IMG/VR virus record: IMGVR_UViG_3300030098_003125
Coordinates: 1-33,043 of that record
Strand: one strand, 5' to 3'
Length of the DNA stretch: 33,043 nucleotides
Source of the DNA: a virus
The notes under the pieces are model-generated. The model saw only the letters and a list, made by a program, of their open reading frames with translations. It did no database searches and was not told the origin of the DNA. Shown piece by piece: positions 1 through 8,605 of this stretch. Both the position numbers and the translations under genes were made by a program. Within the stretch, counting starts at the first letter, position 1. Every line of letters begins with the position of its first letter.

Positions 1-2607
1 GTTAAATTTATAGCTATAAACATTTCCTTCTGGCATAACTTCTACACCAAAAGATCCTGTGTTTTCATAATTTAAATAGAAATAACGCATCTGAACTCTT
101 GAGCTTAAAATAGGAGCGTTTGTGCTTTTATCTATAAGTTTTTGTTGGGAAAATACATAGCTAGATAAGAAAGGATAACCCATCAAAAGTTTTGAATTAC
201 GGTAATCTCCTTCTGCTGTTACTGTTTGAATTGTGCCTGCATTTGCAGTAGTAACTGTAGAAGTAGGAACAGATTGAAATGGCTCTAAAGTTTGTGTTTC
301 TCCTTTAAGATTTACATAAGTACTAGTTTCTGATGAATAAGCAGTTGAGTGTGATGCTGCTAAATCAGTTTCTTGTTTGCAATATCTACCAATAATTGTA
401 GGTGTCTCTCTTAATTTATAAGGGAAAGTAAAAGTACTACGTTTAGTTCCTGTATCATAAGCAATAGAAAATCCTGTAGTTGCTTCATTTATTTTGTCAT
501 CTAAATGTGCTTCAACAGGTAATTGAATTACATCACCAGAAGCATGTTCCATTGAATAATCATCTTCAAATGGCAGCTTAACTAAAACTGTTTGATTAGC
601 CTCTTCAACTACTAAATATAAATCAGTATCAATAAAATCAATATTAAGTATTTTAGTTGAGGCGTTTCCAATACTTATTTCTGACCATGAATTTAAAACT
701 TTTTTAGAGTCTTCACCATATAACCATCGATTTATGTATAAATTCTTTTCACTAGATTCAGGCGTTGTAATCCCTGTACTGTCAGGTAATAAGACAAGAA
801 TATTTTTAGTATCTAATGCTGCTAATTTTAAGATATCACCTGGAATATATCTTGGTATATGGATTGCAATATCACTAGCATCTCTTATATCAATTCCTGG
901 CTGGGCTATGTATTCTCTAACTCCAGAATAAACACCTTTCTTAGTCATGAAATAGATACTATTTCCAACACTAATAGGACTAGGTTTTGTATTGCTTACA
1001 AATGCAGTAGATACAAGTATATTTGCAGTCTTAGGAGTTAATGAATCATCAGAAGCACTTAATACAAATTGAGTATTTTCAGAAAAAATTATTAACTGTT
1101 CTCCCATTGGTACTGCATGTTTTAATATAGATACTTTTGTATTAGAAGCTGCTACATCAATAGGATCACTATCAATAACTGTCGTTACAGTTTCAGGAAA
1201 GAAATTAAAATACTCTCCAACTCTTGAAAGAATTACATCATCATCAGCAAGAAAACCTAATCTATTTCTAAAGAAGAAAAGATTATTTATTTTGTGATTT
1301 ACAAAAGAAGGATTAGGTGCAGTATCTAAATCACCAACAGTTCTATCATTCCATTTAGGTAAAGTTTCTGTATTTGCTTTTCCAAAAATAACACTACCAC
1401 CAGAAGTTTGAGCTGCTGAAGTTACTGAGTAATTGAAAGTATTTGCATCAGTAACTGTAACGGCAATAACACGATTACTCGCATTACCATTAAGGAATAC
1501 TAAATCTAATATATCTCCTGTTGAAAAACCATGATTAGTAGAAGTAACTGTTACAACCTGATTAACCATGTTGTAAGTACCTGTCTTTGTATAAAGAGAG
1601 TAAGTACCTCCATCTGCGGGTCCAAAAGCAAAACGACCATCTCCTTTCCTTATTAAAACGTGAGGTGTTGTTGTGTAATCATATTTAAATTGTATTCCTG
1701 GTTTTAATGTCTCTTCCCACTGACCTTGTTCAAAAGTACCACTATTATTAGTTACAAATTTAACGTAATGATTATCAAATTTTGTACTATCACTTCCTTT
1801 AACTTCAACAACAAAGTTGTTAGGAGCAACAACAGGAAGATCAGTAAAATTCTGAATAGACTTTTTAACTAATGTTATTTGTGTGTTACCTTGAGTATCT
1901 TTAGCATCAATAGTGAAGTCAGTATTATCATCTTTTTTTATCCATAGAACAGGTCCATTTTGAACAATAGTAAAACCAGACAAAGCACTTCCACTACTAG
2001 GGTTTTCACCATTTTGATTTAATAGTTTATTTTTTATTTTTGTTCCTACTGTTGTTGTACTTAACGGATCATCATCAGTTGTAGCATGTGTAGCCACTGT
2101 GCTGTCTACCGTAATTGTGTAATCAGTCTTATCTGAAACTTGATTAAAGAATATTAATGCTCCATTGTTAAGGCCAGTACTTACATCAGCAGCCATTGCT
2201 ACTGTTTTAGTTGTATTAACGACGAAAGTATAATCAGCAACACTAACACTTTTTATTTGTTCTTTTTCTTTTCCTGAGTCTGTATCTAAATAAGTCTGAC
2301 TACCATCCAGTATATCAATACCTTTTTCTGCTCCAGTTTTAGCATCAAATACTTTCAATGCTTGATCACCAAAAACAGCTATATAACTTTCAGTTTTATC
2401 TCTGTAAATCGTTTGTATGTGAACATTACCCATTTGAGTGGATTGTAATGTTGCTATATATTGTGTCCCTGATCTCCTTTTTAATCCTTCAGCAGGGCTA
2501 CTAAGAAAGTTTTCTTGAGCTAATGCATGATCTGATTTCTTTTGTGCTTCAGCAGCTTGTGATACTCCTCTTAAAAGAGTAGGAATAGATTGAGAAATAA
2601 GAGGCAT
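1..2607 (-). CDS. Tail tubular protein B (T7 gp12-like), 3' end outside window
   Basis: This is the nozzle protein of the podovirus tail. It starts at ATG 2607, 2 bp after the tail tubular protein A stop codon, and stays open for 869 codons to the left window edge, so the C-terminus is missing. The start MPLISQSIPTLLRGVSQAAE closely follows the T7 gp12 opening (MPLISQS, then G(V/I)SQ) and continues with a 'SSPAEGLKRRSGTQYIATL' stretch matching the gp12 N-terminal pattern. The rest is a long, beta-rich, Thr/Ser/Asp-rich chain without membrane segments. T7 gp12 is 794 residues, so this protein is longer. Its place directly after capsid and tail tubular protein A is canonical. Assigned by N-terminal motif plus synteny; the central region was not compared in detail. 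Confidence 0.88.
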   Translation of the reverse strand, partial: MPLISQSIPTLLRGVSQAAEAQKKSDHALAQENFLSSPAEGLKRRSGTQYIATLQSTQMGNVHIQTIYRDKTESYIAVFGDQALKVFDAKTGAEKGIDILDGSQTYLDTDSGKEKEQIKSVSVADYTFVVNTTKTVAMAADVSTGLNNGALIFFNQVSDKTDYTITVDSTVATHATTDDDPLSTTTVGTKIKNKLLNQNGENPSSGSALSGFTIVQNGPVLWIKKDDNTDFTIDAKDTQGNTQITLVKKSIQNFTDLPVVAPNNFVVEVKGSDSTKFDNHYVKFVTNNSGTFEQGQWEETLKPGIQFKYDYTTTPHVLIRKGDGRFAFGPADGGTYSLYTKTGTYNMVNQVVTVTSTNHGFSTGDILDLVFLNGNASNRVIAVTVTDANTFNYSVTSAAQTSGGSVIFGKANTETLPKWNDRTVGDLDTAPNPSFVNHKINNLFFFRNRLGFLADDDVILSRVGEYFNFFPETVTTVIDSDPIDVAASNTKVSILKHAVPMGEQLIIFSENTQFVLSASDDSLTPKTANILVSTAFVSNTKPSPISVGNSIYFMTKKGVYSGVREYIAQPGIDIRDASDIAIHIPRYIPGDILKLAALDTKNILVLLPDSTGITTPESSEKNLYINRWLYGEDSKKVLNSWSEISIGNASTKILNIDFIDTDLYLVVEEANQTVLVKLPFEDDYSMEHASGDVIQLPVEAHLDDKINEATTGFSIAYDTGTKRSTFTFPYKLRETPTIIGRYCKQETDLAASHSTAYSSETSTYVNLKGETQTLEPFQSVPTSTVTTANAGTIQTVTAEGDYRNSKLLMGYPFLSSYVFSQQKLIDKSTNAPILSSRVQMRYFYLNYENTGSFGVEVMPEGNVYSYKFN

Positions 2608-2609
2608 GA

Positions 2610-3215
2610 TTAACGAATTAAAGCACTAGCTGGTGAATAAGTGTCAAAGACATTTGCAGTAGCAGGATCACCTCTTAAAATATTATGATCTGCATTTGAA
2701 TAATCTGTTTCCATTAATATTGCTCTTGCTCTTATTTCATCTTGTTGGGTATAACTTCTTAAACCATCATCACCTATTGTTCTATCAGCAAAAACCCTTG
2801 CTGCTTTAATCATTACATAACGTCTAGCTGGTTCAGGTATGTCATTAAAAGGTCTGTAGTAAAGAACTGTACAGACTAAATCTTCGTCAAATATATATGT
2901 ATGTTTTTTACGGTCATATAGTTTTAAGCCAACCTGTACAGCATCAATTGAAGGGTGATCTTGAAGACTGGGGTCAACTCTTAATACGTTACTAGCTAAA
3001 GCAATTTCATTTGTATCGCCTCTAGTTAAAGTTAAATCTATTTCTGTATTAAAGTGCCATCCTTCTGATTGAACATCTTTATTAACTTCTTTCAAAGTCT
3101 CTTGTGCCATCAATGCGTCAACAGGTAAAGCACCAGTCAATTTATTAATAGGAGATTCACCAATGGTACGAAGCATTGTATTGACTGCTTCTAACTCTGT
3201 TGTTGCTGTAGCCAT
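2610..3215 (-). CDS. Tail tubular protein A (T7 gp11-like)
   Basis: The tail adaptor (gatekeeper) joins the portal to the tail nozzle. The 201 residues match the usual size (T7 gp11 is 196). The start TTELEAVNTMLRTIGESPIN is the diagnostic N-terminus of this family (LxAVNxMLxxIGExPVN). It is followed by 'EVNKDVQSEGWHFNTE', another conserved helix, and the family's C-terminal features 'YVMIKAARVFADR' and 'ARAILMETD..NADHNIL'. ATG 3215 lies just downstream of a terminator-like hairpin that follows the capsid gene. The stop is 2 bp before tail tubular protein B. The assignment is firm from sequence and position. Confidence 0.93.
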   Translation of the reverse strand: MATATTELEAVNTMLRTIGESPINKLTGALPVDALMAQETLKEVNKDVQSEGWHFNTEIDLTLTRGDTNEIALASNVLRVDPSLQDHPSIDAVQVGLKLYDRKKHTYIFDEDLVCTVLYYRPFNDIPEPARRYVMIKAARVFADRTIGDDGLRSYTQQDEIRARAILMETDYSNADHNILRGDPATANVFDTYSPASALIR

Positions 3216-3225
3216 ATTTAATACC

Positions 3226-3270
3226 TAAAGAAAAAGAAGAGTACCAACCCATCCCAGATTGATACTCTTC
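3226..3270 (-). terminator. Rho-independent terminator after the major capsid gene
   Basis: On the minus strand GAAGAGTA (3270-3263) pairs perfectly with TACTCTTC (3243-3236) across a 19-nt loop and is followed directly by a T-rich run, CTTTTTCTTT (3235-3226). It lies in the 63-bp gap between the capsid stop and tail tubular protein A. T7 has its late terminator T-phi at the equivalent place, just after gene 10, so a role in limiting transcription of the tail genes relative to capsid is plausible. Confidence 0.72.
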
Positions 3271-3278
3271 GCATGTGG

Positions 3279-4283
3279 TTAAGATGCAGACAATTTAATT
3301 GTAGCTGCTGCTTCTGGTCTTAGGATTCCATGCCCAAGTGCATATTTCGCCACCATAAGTGTTCCCTGGTACATGATTCCGTAGTCGGAGCCTGAGATCT
3401 CAGTGGTCATGTCCATGAGTTTCACTGTACCAACTGCTGACTTATGGAAGACTAAACCAATAGTCTTACTGTCGTCACCAGCATAGGTGTTATTAGATCC
3501 ACCTAATTCATTAGCATCAGATCCACCTGGAGGTTTGTTCTCCTGTGAAATGTTGTTGCTCATGATCACAGGCATACCTGCAATCTGCTGAACACGACCT
3601 GAAGCAAATGAACCATTACCACCTGGGTTGAAATCAGTATCGATAGTACGAGTAGCTGATTCAGGTAATTTGTAATATTCCGCTGGAGGAAGTACAACAA
3701 ATCTATCTGTAGGAGGAATGTCTCGCTCATCAAATGTTTGAGCGATATCATAGATAGCTGCTGCTAACTCATCACCAGTAACATCTGCAGAAGCAGTATT
3801 ACCATTAGCAAGAGTTAGAACAGTACCACCATTACCACCAGAGATAGTTGCTGAAGCACGACTCGCGTTCGCGATTACCTTCGCAACGTTCTGGTCATAA
3901 CGCCGAGCAAGGGCCTTTCCTAACTCTTGAGCATAGGTAGCTCTTACGTCGTAATGGTTCTTAAGCTCATCTAAATCTGTGATGAAAGCTTGAGAAATTA
4001 GTAGATCATCAATAGAGATAATCTTTTCGTTTGCCTTGATTTGGTTAGCACCAACCAGCGGTGTACCTACTGTGTGATACGCAGCTGTTGCTGTACCCAG
4101 TACGGGAAATTGGGCTGATTTACCTGAAGTGATAGTCCTAACAGTTTGCATTCTCTCGTTGAACACATTGTTCTCAGAGAACGCAGTCAGAACCTCGCCA
4201 CTAAAAACCTTTAAGAAAAGGGCATCGTAGCCAGTACCACTATTGTTAACCAGACCAAGGCGTGAAACTGTGGCGTTAGCCAT
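3279..4283 (-). CDS. Major capsid protein (T7 gp10-like)
   Basis: This is the shell protein of the head, with an HK97-type fold expected from the family. Its 334 residues compare with 345 for T7 gp10A. Visible family features include 'DALFLKVFSGEVLTAFSENNVF', 'RTITSGKSAQFPVLGTATAAYHTVGT', 'KANEKIISIDDLL', the helix 'YAQELGKALARRYDQNVAKV' and the C-terminal 'GLVFHKSAVGTVKLMDM'. ATG 4283 is preceded by AAGGA at good ribosome-binding distance. A 138-bp leader with small hairpins separates it from the preceding gene, unlike the tightly packed genes around it, and a terminator follows, both fitting high separate expression. I saw no frameshifted longer form like T7 gp10B. Confidence 0.94.
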   Translation of the reverse strand: MANATVSRLGLVNNSGTGYDALFLKVFSGEVLTAFSENNVFNERMQTVRTITSGKSAQFPVLGTATAAYHTVGTPLVGANQIKANEKIISIDDLLISQAFITDLDELKNHYDVRATYAQELGKALARRYDQNVAKVIANASRASATISGGNGGTVLTLANGNTASADVTGDELAAAIYDIAQTFDERDIPPTDRFVVLPPAEYYKLPESATRTIDTDFNPGGNGSFASGRVQQIAGMPVIMSNNISQENKPPGGSDANELGGSNNTYAGDDSKTIGLVFHKSAVGTVKLMDMTTEISGSDYGIMYQGTLMVAKYALGHGILRPEAAATIKLSAS

Positions 4284-4421
4284 AATTTGTTCCTTGTGTT
4301 AATTAATAATTGATTAGCACTTCAATTGCCTTTCCTTTCTCAAGGTGTTATCCCTCGCAAGGGGCAACTTAATATTGAGAAAAACTTAGAAGTAATTGAA
4401 TAATAACAGTTATTTAACTTT

Positions 4422-4625
4422 TTATCTAAGGGCTGAATTGTCAACTGTATCTTTGTTTTGTCTTTTTTTATTCCAAGCATTCACCTGTGCTGCTGTAACA
4501 CCTGATGGTAAATAAGATTCATTACCTGTACTCAAAAACATTTGAGCATTTACTCTTTCGCCTCTGCCACTAGGAGACCACGGACCTTTGTTCTTTTTCT
4601 TTTTAAACTTTGAAAGTAAACCCAT
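4422..4625 (-). CDS. Small basic protein between scaffold and capsid
   Basis: A 67-residue protein of unknown function. It begins with a strongly basic segment (MGLLSKFKKKKNKGPW) and then has a soluble-looking region with 'GVTAAQVNAWNKKRQNKDT'. There is no signal peptide or membrane helix. It starts at ATG 4625, 5 bp after the scaffold stop, and ends before the capsid leader, so it should be co-transcribed with head-assembly genes. A virion or assembly role is inferred from position only. Confidence 0.7.
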   Translation of the reverse strand: MGLLSKFKKKKNKGPWSPSGRGERVNAQMFLSTGNESYLPSGVTAAQVNAWNKKRQNKDTVDNSALR

Positions 4626-4630
4626 GATTG

Positions 4631-5443
4631 TTACCTTTTAGTAGAAAAGACATCACTATCAGCCATACGAGCATAAACGTTCTCTGTATAAGTCACATCT
4701 TTTCCATATCTAGGATCTTTCATAGCAGCTTGTACTTCAGCAGAAGATCTGAATGGTGTTGCACCACTTTGACCAGACTTACCACTTACTAAATCAGGTT
4801 CAGTTCCCATAGCATTTTTGTATTGTGAATAAAGACCTTGTACACCCCACTTTATAGCGGAAGCATTTCCTTGCTCTAATAAAGAATTGAAATCATTTAA
4901 GTCTGACTCTGGTAAATTCTGAGTAGCCCAAGATTGAAGCTTGGTATATTCAGCATCACCACCAATAGAATCTTTAATAGATTGAATTTGTTGACCAGCA
5001 ATAGCAGCAGCTCCTTCAGAATTACCTCTTAATCCATTGAGATAAGTGTCAATAATGGTTTTAGAGAAACCTGCTTCTCCTAATTTGGAATAATCATCTT
5101 CTGATATCTCACTAGTTTCTTGGAAACGTTTAGAAATATCTTGGACATCAATTCCAACTTCTTCTAATACTTCAGCTAAGCCTTCACCATAAAGTTCTTT
5201 AGCATCAAATTCTGATTCTTCTTCAGTTGTTTCTTCTTTAGAAGCTTCAGTTTCTGATTCGGTAGTCTCTTCTTTTTGACCTAGCTTTCCTTCTAGTTCT
5301 TTATAAGAAGCAGCAAGATCATCTACTGATTTAAACTTACCAAGAATAAGACCATCATCATCAGTCTCATTTTTAGCAAGAGTTTCTAAATCCTCCCTAG
5401 ACATAGGAGGAGTTTCCTGTGTAGCTACTTGTGATTCAGCCAT
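4631..5443 (-). CDS. Scaffolding protein (T7 gp9-like capsid assembly protein)
   Basis: The internal scaffold directs procapsid assembly and is lost on DNA packaging. The 270-residue chain is highly acidic in its N-terminal half, with an E/T-rich run around residues 60-80 ('ETTESETEASKEETTEEE'), as is typical of T7-like scaffolds (T7 gp9 is 307). 'LILGKFKSVDDLAASYKELEGKLG' is a signature block of the family. The C-terminus is more basic ('DPRYGKDVTYTENVYARM..'), suiting contact with the capsid protein. It sits between portal and capsid as expected. Assigned from composition, the conserved block and synteny. Confidence 0.88.
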   Translation of the reverse strand: MAESQVATQETPPMSREDLETLAKNETDDDGLILGKFKSVDDLAASYKELEGKLGQKEETTESETEASKEETTEEESEFDAKELYGEGLAEVLEEVGIDVQDISKRFQETSEISEDDYSKLGEAGFSKTIIDTYLNGLRGNSEGAAAIAGQQIQSIKDSIGGDAEYTKLQSWATQNLPESDLNDFNSLLEQGNASAIKWGVQGLYSQYKNAMGTEPDLVSGKSGQSGATPFRSSAEVQAAMKDPRYGKDVTYTENVYARMADSDVFSTKR

Positions 5444-5446
5444 AAA

Positions 5447-5668
5447 TTAACCTTTAGAAGTTGAGATTGTGTTTCCTTTTCTAGTCTTGTATTCGACTTT
5501 TTGAGGTGTATCAGGATTAGGTTCAGGAGAAAGGCTACTGACTACAGCATTAGCTGAAGTATCTTCTACTACTTTTGGTGTCTCTACCTTTGGTGCTTCC
5601 ACTTTAGGTTTCTCAACCTTTGGTGTTTCAACTGGTTTAGTTGTTTCAGACGGCTTCTGGGTTGGCAT
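5447..5668 (-). CDS. Proline/lysine-rich PKVE-repeat protein
   Basis: A 73-residue low-complexity protein. Residues about 11-36 consist of tandem PKVE(K/A/T)-type repeats (six or so units), followed by a short acidic/polar part ending 'TRKGNTISTSKG'. No fold can be assigned; it is probably extended. Its ATG at 5668 overlaps the end of the portal gene by 23 bp, and its stop is 3 bp from the scaffold start, so it is embedded in the head operon. Possible roles as a linker or accessory head protein are speculative. Confidence 0.7.
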   Translation of the reverse strand: MPTQKPSETTKPVETPKVEKPKVEAPKVETPKVVEDTSANAVVSSLSPEPNPDTPQKVEYKTRKGNTISTSKG

Positions 5669-7229
5669 CGGTTTGCTCCGTTAGTTGTTGTGCTTGGGCA
5701 TTGTTTTTAGGATCTAATAAAGGAGACCCTAAAGCAGCTGGCCCAAGATGTTGGATCAGCTGTTGTTGTTGTTGAGCTTGTAGCTCTTGTGCAATTTGTT
5801 CCTGGGACTTAACTAAGTTAGCGGTATCTATACCAGTTGCATTAGCTAAACGTTTAATAGCTTCATCGACATTCACGTATTGTCTCATAACATCTGGTCC
5901 TAAAGCCTGAGAAATCGTAGCAATAAATTCTACTAACTTAGCTCTATCGTTACCTCTACCAAGACCTTGAAGACCAGTGACTATCTTAGGTTTGACTATC
6001 TTTTCTGGTAACTTAGGAGCCTTGCCACTACGAGTAAGCATGTGCATTCTTCTCTTTAAATATGGCAACTGAAATTCCTGGGTCAGAATACTGTAAATTC
6101 CGCCCAGACTATTTTCTAATTCATTTGCCATGATAGAAACTTCTGCTGCTGTTACTCTTTCAGCATCTCTTTGTACTGATCTAGCCATTAAGAAAGCATA
6201 TTCAAGACGGCTTTCTATACGTTGAATAGCAGAGAAACTAACTTGGAAGTCAGCACCTTTATTGACTTGCAGGACGCTGACATCGGATGCTGACCCTTCC
6301 CGTATAGCCCCATTAGGAGCCTTGGCTAAGGTTGCAGCTCTAGTAACACCATTAGGATTAACAAGGAATAATGTCTTAGCACTAGCAGCGGCACCTTCAA
6401 TTATTGCTTGCATTAAAGACTCAAGACTAATTAAATCGCCTTTGTACTCAGTGACATACGAATCCCCGTAATCAACTCCATCTCTTCTAGTCCAACGTAA
6501 TAAAATCCAAGGAGATACATCAGCTTTTGATTTGCCATCAGTGCCAGGAATCCTTTCGCCTTTACATTCTTGGAACCAAGTAAATTCATCACCATATCTT
6601 TTGATACATGTATAGATGTCTAAGTCTTCGTCATAATCTTTAGCGTCATAATTATCTTTCTTTTTAATTTGTTCTAAAAATTTATCTGGTAAAGCTTGAG
6701 GATGAACTGTCTCTTTTGTAATAATTTCTAAGACATTACCAACATCATCACGTTTACAGACATATCTATCTAAGTGATAAACTTTTAAACCTTTGTCAGT
6801 TAAATAAAGAAGAACGTTACCACCAACAATTAAATGCTTAAGGGCTTCAAATAAAGCAACCCTGTCATTAGATATTTCTATCTCATTCATCAAAGCATTT
6901 TCTATAGTCTTTAACCCTTTATCTATTTCAGTTTCTAATCCTTCTTGTCCTTCCTGAAGCAAAGCAAGACTATCAATGCTTAGTTTGAAGAAGGGAGTAG
7001 AAGGAGGTAGCAAAGCAATTAACAATTTACTTGCTAACGAATTAGTACCTCTAGCTCCTACAGCTTGGAAAGGAGTTTTTATTTTTGCGTGTTTACCTAC
7101 AGTTGATTCCGGTATTAAAGAAGGAATCGTTAATTTAGAAGCATCCTTTGCTTCCCTTTCATAGGGAGCACGATCACTTACTAACTGTTCATATCGACCA
7201 GCAGCTGTTTGACCTATAGCAAGATCCAT
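5646..7229 (-). CDS. Portal (head-tail connector) protein, T7 gp8-like
   Basis: The dodecameric portal is the DNA gateway of the head. The length of 527 residues is close to T7 gp8 (536). Family hallmarks are 'RAPYEREAKDASKLTIPSLIP' near the N-terminus, 'VGARGTNSLASKLLIALLPPSTPFFKL', 'ALKHLIVGGNVLLY', 'PWILLRWTRRDGVDYGDSYV' and 'RDAERVTAAEVSIMANELENSLGGIYSILTQEFQLPYLKRR'. The C-terminus is Gln-rich (AQELQAQQQQQLIQHLG). It follows a short gp7.3-like gene by 2 bp and overlaps the next gene by 23 bp. The assignment is secure. Confidence 0.95.
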   Translation of the reverse strand: MDLAIGQTAAGRYEQLVSDRAPYEREAKDASKLTIPSLIPESTVGKHAKIKTPFQAVGARGTNSLASKLLIALLPPSTPFFKLSIDSLALLQEGQEGLETEIDKGLKTIENALMNEIEISNDRVALFEALKHLIVGGNVLLYLTDKGLKVYHLDRYVCKRDDVGNVLEIITKETVHPQALPDKFLEQIKKKDNYDAKDYDEDLDIYTCIKRYGDEFTWFQECKGERIPGTDGKSKADVSPWILLRWTRRDGVDYGDSYVTEYKGDLISLESLMQAIIEGAAASAKTLFLVNPNGVTRAATLAKAPNGAIREGSASDVSVLQVNKGADFQVSFSAIQRIESRLEYAFLMARSVQRDAERVTAAEVSIMANELENSLGGIYSILTQEFQLPYLKRRMHMLTRSGKAPKLPEKIVKPKIVTGLQGLGRGNDRAKLVEFIATISQALGPDVMRQYVNVDEAIKRLANATGIDTANLVKSQEQIAQELQAQQQQQLIQHLGPAALGSPLLDPKNNAQAQQLTEQTDANPEAV

Positions 7230-7231
7230 GA

Positions 7232-7438
7232 TTAATAATCGATTCTAAGATTACCAGCTTTTAATGGGATTCTTAGTGAATTTGTACTTGATTTTCCACC
7301 ACCAGAAAAACGTGTTTTAGATCTACGACCTCTTCTGTTTCTACCAGTAGTTAAAGCACCTGCTGTTTTTTCTGCCATAGGAGCAATTGGCCTTGGATCT
7401 GGAATCTTTGGCATCTTTGGTTTTCTTGCTAAGCACAT
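7232..7438 (-). CDS. Small basic virion assembly protein, gp7.3-like
   Basis: A 68-residue, Arg/Lys- and Pro-rich protein (MCLARKPKMPKIPDPRPIAP, then 'TTGRNRRGRRSKTRFSGGGKSS'). T7 gp7.3, a small tail-assembly protein at the same genomic place just before the portal gene, has a similar C-terminal pattern of basic residues followed by Ser/Gly runs, so I infer a related role. Its ATG overlaps the stop of the preceding gene and its stop is 2 bp before the portal ATG. Similarity is by composition and position, not a clear alignment. Confidence 0.68.
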   Translation of the reverse strand: MCLARKPKMPKIPDPRPIAPMAEKTAGALTTGRNRRGRRSKTRFSGGGKSSTNSLRIPLKAGNLRIDY

Positions 7439-7659
7439 TAGATTTGATGCTCCAAAACGTTAGTTAACATGTTATCCCTTTGTCGTTGTTGTTGTTCAAT
7501 CAAGTAATCAACAACAGATCTTTGACCTGCCCTAAACCAAATCTCTCTATCAGATAAAGATAAGTCTGGGTGTCTTTGTGGGTAATGACTATCGAGAGCG
7601 TTAAGCAACTCGTCAGTTAATACAGGGAAAGGGATGTGTTCAGATTTATTGTAGTCCAC
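7438..7659 (-). CDS. Conserved small phage protein upstream of the gp7.3-like gene
   Basis: A 73-residue soluble protein with 'LTDELLNALDSHYPQRHPDLSLSDREIWFRAGQRSVVDYLIEQ', a compact helical-looking block of a kind I associate with T7-like marine phages; its function is unknown to me. The start is GTG 7659. The stop abuts the ATG of the next gene by 1 bp, indicating translational coupling with the head genes. No motif points to a biochemical role. Confidence 0.68.
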   Translation of the reverse strand: MDYNKSEHIPFPVLTDELLNALDSHYPQRHPDLSLSDREIWFRAGQRSVVDYLIEQQQRQRDNMLTNVLEHQI

Positions 7660-7692
7660 TTTAAGAAAGAGAGTATAGCAGAAATAAAGTTA

Positions 7693-7884
7693 TCAATCTT
7701 CTGTTGCCATTAAATATTCTATATACATTTTAGCTTTTCTCAAATCTTCTTTACCTCCTTTCTTGTACCAACGTGAAATGTATTTAATAACATTGCCTTC
7801 ACAGTACCCCATATTATTTTTCAATATGTACTCAATTGGTGGGATAGGGAAGTTGTAATGTTCAGGTTTAGTTACGGGGTCCAT
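7693..7884 (-). CDS. DUF3310-type small protein
   Basis: A 63-residue protein matching the DUF3310 pattern: 'KPEHYNFPIPPIEYILKNN', then 'YCEGNVIKYISRWYKKGGKEDLRKAKMYIEYLM', with the typical HY...EGN(V/I)xKYxxRxxxKGGxxDLxKAxxYI layout. The family is widespread in phages; a related domain occurs in T7 gp1.7, a nucleotide kinase, but this short form lacks any P-loop and its activity is unknown. ATG 7884 overlaps the end of the exonuclease gene by 13 bp, placing it in the DNA metabolism operon. Confidence 0.85.
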   Translation of the reverse strand: MDPVTKPEHYNFPIPPIEYILKNNMGYCEGNVIKYISRWYKKGGKEDLRKAKMYIEYLMATED

Positions 7885-8603
7885 AGTTCTACCTCTTTAG
7901 TTTTGTAGTTGAAATCTCCTTCTCGAAGAATGCGAGAAAGACGAGCTGTTAATAATGCATCAGTAAAAGTTTGTTTCTTTTTTTCATATGCCTTTACTAC
8001 TTTGTCCCACATATCAGGCAAAGTTTTTGCATCACCTAAAATCTTATCTGCTGTAACAGGACCACAACCAATTAGTCCTTTGAAATTATCTGTAGTATCT
8101 CCAGTTAAAGATTGAAGCATCCAGTTTCTATCAGCTTTTTTCTTGGTTATTAGTTCCATGTCATCACTAGCAATAAGAGTACAAGGAACAGTTTTCATAT
8201 CTTTATCAGGAGAAACAACAATAGAATTTGAATATCTTTTAGATGTAGCAAGAAGACCTAAAACATCATCACCTTCTAAACCTGTATAAGAAACTGACTC
8301 ATATCTTTGTTTAATTTGTTCAACCATTGCGTATAAAGCTAATGGTTTACGTTTGTTCTTTCTATTAGCTTTGTAGTCAGAAAATATCTGGTGTCTAAAT
8401 GTTGGGTACTCAGTGAAGCACATGACCACATCAGTTTTATCATCAGCAATGGTTTGGTAATACTCAATTCGACTATCAATCATTTCATGTATATCTCTTT
8501 CATCACAGTGAAGAGTATGTAGGTTTTCATCCCACTTAACATCTTGCTCACAACTGCAACAAGAAGAATAAATTAACCAGTCAGCATCAATTAATAAGGT
8601 CAT
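7872..8603 (-). CDS. 5'-3' exonuclease (T7 gp6-like, FEN family)
   Basis: In T7 this enzyme removes RNA primers and degrades host DNA to recycle nucleotides. The 243 residues carry the FEN-type metal ligands in order: 'LLIDADWLIY' (D6, D8), 'SDYKANRKNKRKP' (basic helical arch), 'LEGDDVLG' (E110, D112, D113), 'SPDKDMKT' (D133, D135) and 'GDTTDNFKGLIGCG' (D169, D172, then the helix-hairpin-helix-like turn). It ends 'YKTKEVELWTP', like the gp6 C-terminus. It is shorter than T7 gp6 (about 300). ATG 8603 is 2 bp after the primase-helicase stop: the DNA polymerase gene that separates these genes in T7 is missing. With no phage polymerase, primer removal here must be coordinated with a host polymerase. 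Confidence 0.93.
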   Translation of the reverse strand: MTLLIDADWLIYSSCCSCEQDVKWDENLHTLHCDERDIHEMIDSRIEYYQTIADDKTDVVMCFTEYPTFRHQIFSDYKANRKNKRKPLALYAMVEQIKQRYESVSYTGLEGDDVLGLLATSKRYSNSIVVSPDKDMKTVPCTLIASDDMELITKKKADRNWMLQSLTGDTTDNFKGLIGCGPVTADKILGDAKTLPDMWDKVVKAYEKKKQTFTDALLTARLSRILREGDFNYKTKEVELWTP

Positions 8604-8605
8604 GG

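Noticed and set aside
734-1041. Two short plus-strand ORFs opposite tail tubular protein B
   Set aside because: They lie antisense within a long, clearly coding minus-strand frame and have no conserved-looking content.
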